Assembly: GCA_017479555.1 (NCBI GenBank)
Contig: JAFVCB010000032.1
Location: 1 to 64,000, forward strand
Direction: 5' to 3'
From: Bacteroidaceae bacterium
Lineage (GTDB): Bacteria > Bacteroidota > Bacteroidia > Bacteroidales > Bacteroidaceae
DNA length: 64,000 nucleotides
Position numbers and translations under genes: made by a program. Shown piece by piece: positions 62,340 to 64,000 of the stretch. Numbering within the stretch: the first letter of the stretch is position 1; each line of letters opens with the position of its first letter. The notes under the pieces are model-generated. The model searched no databases, was not told the DNA's origin, and saw only the letters and a program-made list of their open reading frames with translations.

Positions 62340-63062
62340 ATGCTCCCCATCCCTGCCATAGACATCATTGATGGACAATGCGTACGCCTCACACAGGGCG
62401 ACTACAACCAACGTACCGTCTACGCCGCCGACCCTGCCGAAATAGCTCGTCGCTTCGAGGACGAAGGCTTTCCGCGTTTGCACTTAGTAGACCTTGACGG
62501 CGCGCGTGCTGGACATGTGGTCAACCATGCCGTGCTTGAGAAGATTGCTTCTACTACGCAACTCATCATCGACTTTGGCGGAGGTGTGAAAAGCGACGAG
62601 GACTTACACATCGTCTTCGACAGCGGTGCGCAAATGGTGACGCTGGGAAGCATTGCAGTCAAAGCCCCCGAACGCGTCATCGCGTGGGGTGAACAGTACG
62701 GCAAGGAGCATATCATCATCGGAGCTGACGCACTCCATGGCACCATACGTGTGAGCGGATGGGAACAGGAGAGCGGCATCGCGTTGAAGGACTTTGTGGC
62801 TTCGTACTACAACTTAGGCTTTCGCCACGTGCTATGCACCGACATCGGACGCGACGGGATGCTCTCGGGGCCTGCCATCGAACTCTATCGCACGCTGTTA
62901 GCCGACTTCCCCGAACTGCAACTCATCGCCAGCGGCGGTGTGAAGGACTTTGACGACCTCTGCCAGCTCCACGAGGCAGGACTACCCGCCGCCGTCTTCG
63001 GCAAAGCCATCTACGAGGGACGTATCAACCTCAGCGACGTGGCACGCCGCTTCCTGCCATAG
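62340..63062 (+). CDS. hisA: Phosphoribosylformimino-5-aminoimidazole carboxamide ribotide isomerase
   Basis: A 240-residue TIM-barrel isomerase of histidine synthesis. Catalytic Asp8 (PAIDIIDGQCVRLTQGDY) and the second Asp (GADALHG, about 130) are present, along with LVDLDGARAG, DFGGGVKSDED and CTDIGRDGMLSG. I use the ATG at 62340, the family start; the frame continues upstream across a promoter-like element. No other his genes are adjacent, although in Bacteroidales hisH-hisA-hisF usually cluster. The gene could be a relocated copy or the organism's only one. Confidence 0.93.
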   Translation: MLPIPAIDIIDGQCVRLTQGDYNQRTVYAADPAEIARRFEDEGFPRLHLVDLDGARAGHVVNHAVLEKIASTTQLIIDFGGGVKSDEDLHIVFDSGAQMVTLGSIAVKAPERVIAWGEQYGKEHIIIGADALHGTIRVSGWEQESGIALKDFVASYYNLGFRHVLCTDIGRDGMLSGPAIELYRTLLADFPELQLIASGGVKDFDDLCQLHEAGLPAAVFGKAIYEGRINLSDVARRFLP

Positions 63063-63109
63063 CTCATGGCTATCTCTTTCTGCCCTCTTCCCTACTGCAT
63101 CTTCTTTCT

Positions 63110-64000
63110 ATGAAACACTCTCGCTTAGTTCTCCTACTATCCATACTCTGGGCATGGTACGCCCTGCCCCTCTGCGCCCAAGACAGCATACGCGGACGCG
63201 TCGTCGATGCCATCACGGGCGAGCCTATCATGGCTGCCAGCGTATATTTCAGCGGTGGCTCTGTGACGCAGACCGACCGCGACGGACAGTTTGCCAAGCC
63301 TTTTCAGCGCGGGAAACTACACATAGCCTGCGTGGGTTATGCCGCACAGATTATCAACGTCAAGCGACAGCACGAACTCGATGTGCAACTCTCACCTTTT
63401 GATGCCAACCTCGGCACAGCGGTCATCGAGGGACGACACACGCGCTACAGCCGACGCGAGAACCCTGCAGTAGAACTCATGCGACATGTCATCGCGGCCA
63501 AGAAACAGACCGACCTGCACACTCATGCTTACTTCCGATACGACAAATACACGCGCATGACCTTCGCGCTCGACGAGGTAACGCCCAACACGTTCGACCT
63601 CATCACGCTCAAACCCCTCGCCTTCCTCAAGGGGAGCGAAGAGGTATGCAAAGAGACTGGCACGGTGATACTACCTGTCACGATGGACGAAAGCACCGTC
63701 ACACAGGTGTGGCGGCGCTCGCCAAAAGCGGAAAAGACCATCATCACGGGAAAACGAAACATCGGCGTCACACAGCTCATCTCCACGGGCGACAACATGA
63801 CACAGATGCTCGCCGAGTGCTTCACCGATGTCAACATCTACGACAACGAGATTATGCTCCTGCGCCACCAGTTTATCAGTCCTATCGGCTCGGGTGCTAT
63901 CAGCTTCTACCACTTCTTTCTTGGCGACACACTCGACATCGGAGGAGACCGCTGCGTAGATGTCAACTTCACGCCCGCCAACGCACAGGACTTTGGTTTC
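63110..64000 (+). CDS. DUF5686-type outer membrane protein with a carboxypeptidase-regulatory-like domain, N-terminal part
   Basis: An open frame to the end of the window (297 codons). Signal peptide (MKHSRLVLLLSILWAWYALPLCAQ), then a carboxypeptidase D regulatory-like beta-sandwich (about 26-95: IRGRVVDAITGEPIMAASVY and the 'TDRDGQF' turn), then a segment (RENPAVELMRHVIAAKKQ) that typifies the DUF5686 family, related to TonB-dependent receptors but lacking a plug. Members are predicted outer membrane beta-barrels of unknown function. It follows hisA by 47 bp. The remainder is outside the window. Confidence 0.82.
   Translation, partial: MKHSRLVLLLSILWAWYALPLCAQDSIRGRVVDAITGEPIMAASVYFSGGSVTQTDRDGQFAKPFQRGKLHIACVGYAAQIINVKRQHELDVQLSPFDANLGTAVIEGRHTRYSRRENPAVELMRHVIAAKKQTDLHTHAYFRYDKYTRMTFALDEVTPNTFDLITLKPLAFLKGSEEVCKETGTVILPVTMDESTVTQVWRRSPKAEKTIITGKRNIGVTQLISTGDNMTQMLAECFTDVNIYDNEIMLLRHQFISPIGSGAISFYHFFLGDTLDIGGDRCVDVNFTPANAQDFGF

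Overview
The window reads as chromosomal DNA of a Bacteroidales bacterium, most likely Prevotellaceae. The reasons are: several genes start behind the Bacteroidetes promoter (TTTG or CTTG, 19-20 bp, TAnnTTTG) rather than a sigma70 type; secreted proteins end in a shared YDLQGRRV...GVYIVNGKKV tail or a type IX secretion-like tail; and the gene set (pyrophosphate-dependent phosphofructokinase, short AMP nucleosidase, stand-alone AICAR transformylase, mutarotase-symporter fusion, SDR-type threonine dehydrogenase) is typical of that group. I see no rRNA, tRNA, CRISPR array, prophage or complete insertion sequence.

Layout. 1-6060 (minus): the start of a dcp-type peptidase, two TPR proteins and gyrA. 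6266-6820 (plus): an HD-domain protein. 7483-9493 (minus): folD and a sialic acid lyase (nanA). 9756-23119 (plus): rimP-nusA-infB, aquaporin, ackA, a TonB-C-terminal-domain protein, PPi-phosphofructokinase, a membrane-anchored GH25 lysozyme, rpe and an NrnA-like DHH phosphoesterase. 23230-37843 (minus): mlaFE, an FMN-binding protein, Wzz and Wza homologues with a barrel-like secreted protein, metH, smpB, a DMP19 protein, ndk, a secreted subtilase and a small AraC-type regulator. 38224-40821 (plus): the mutarotase-symporter fusion. 41385-56877 (minus): amn, an FGE-like protein, AICAR transformylase, a beta-propeller lipoprotein, pepT, guaD and three tailed secreted proteins (cohesin-like; CotH with dockerin; a duplicated-module protein). 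57301-64000 (plus): tdh, an S9 peptidase, a Nudix hydrolase, a THUMP-like methyltransferase, hisA and the start of a DUF5686-type outer membrane protein.

Most genes are housekeeping. Themes that connect across the window are sialic acid use (lyase plus mutarotase/transporter fusion), purine salvage and folate-dependent purine synthesis (amn, guaD, AICAR transformylase, folD), peptide use (dcp, pepT, S8 and S9 peptidases), and surface or secreted proteins.

The least explained part is the gene-free DNA. Several gaps hold recurring elements: two four-unit 21-bp palindromic AT-rich arrays (7111 and 34222), each followed by a GC-rich 21-bp array next to the 3' end of a minus-strand gene; a ~164-bp AT-rich repeat at 38003 and 41086 with a shorter relative at 42372; a ~50-bp block shared by 34511 and 41248; a 25-bp-stem hairpin at 34462; a 22-bp repeat at 17028; and a 9-bp repeat that folds on itself at 44955. 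These look like families of dispersed intergenic elements and are the best candidates for something undescribed.
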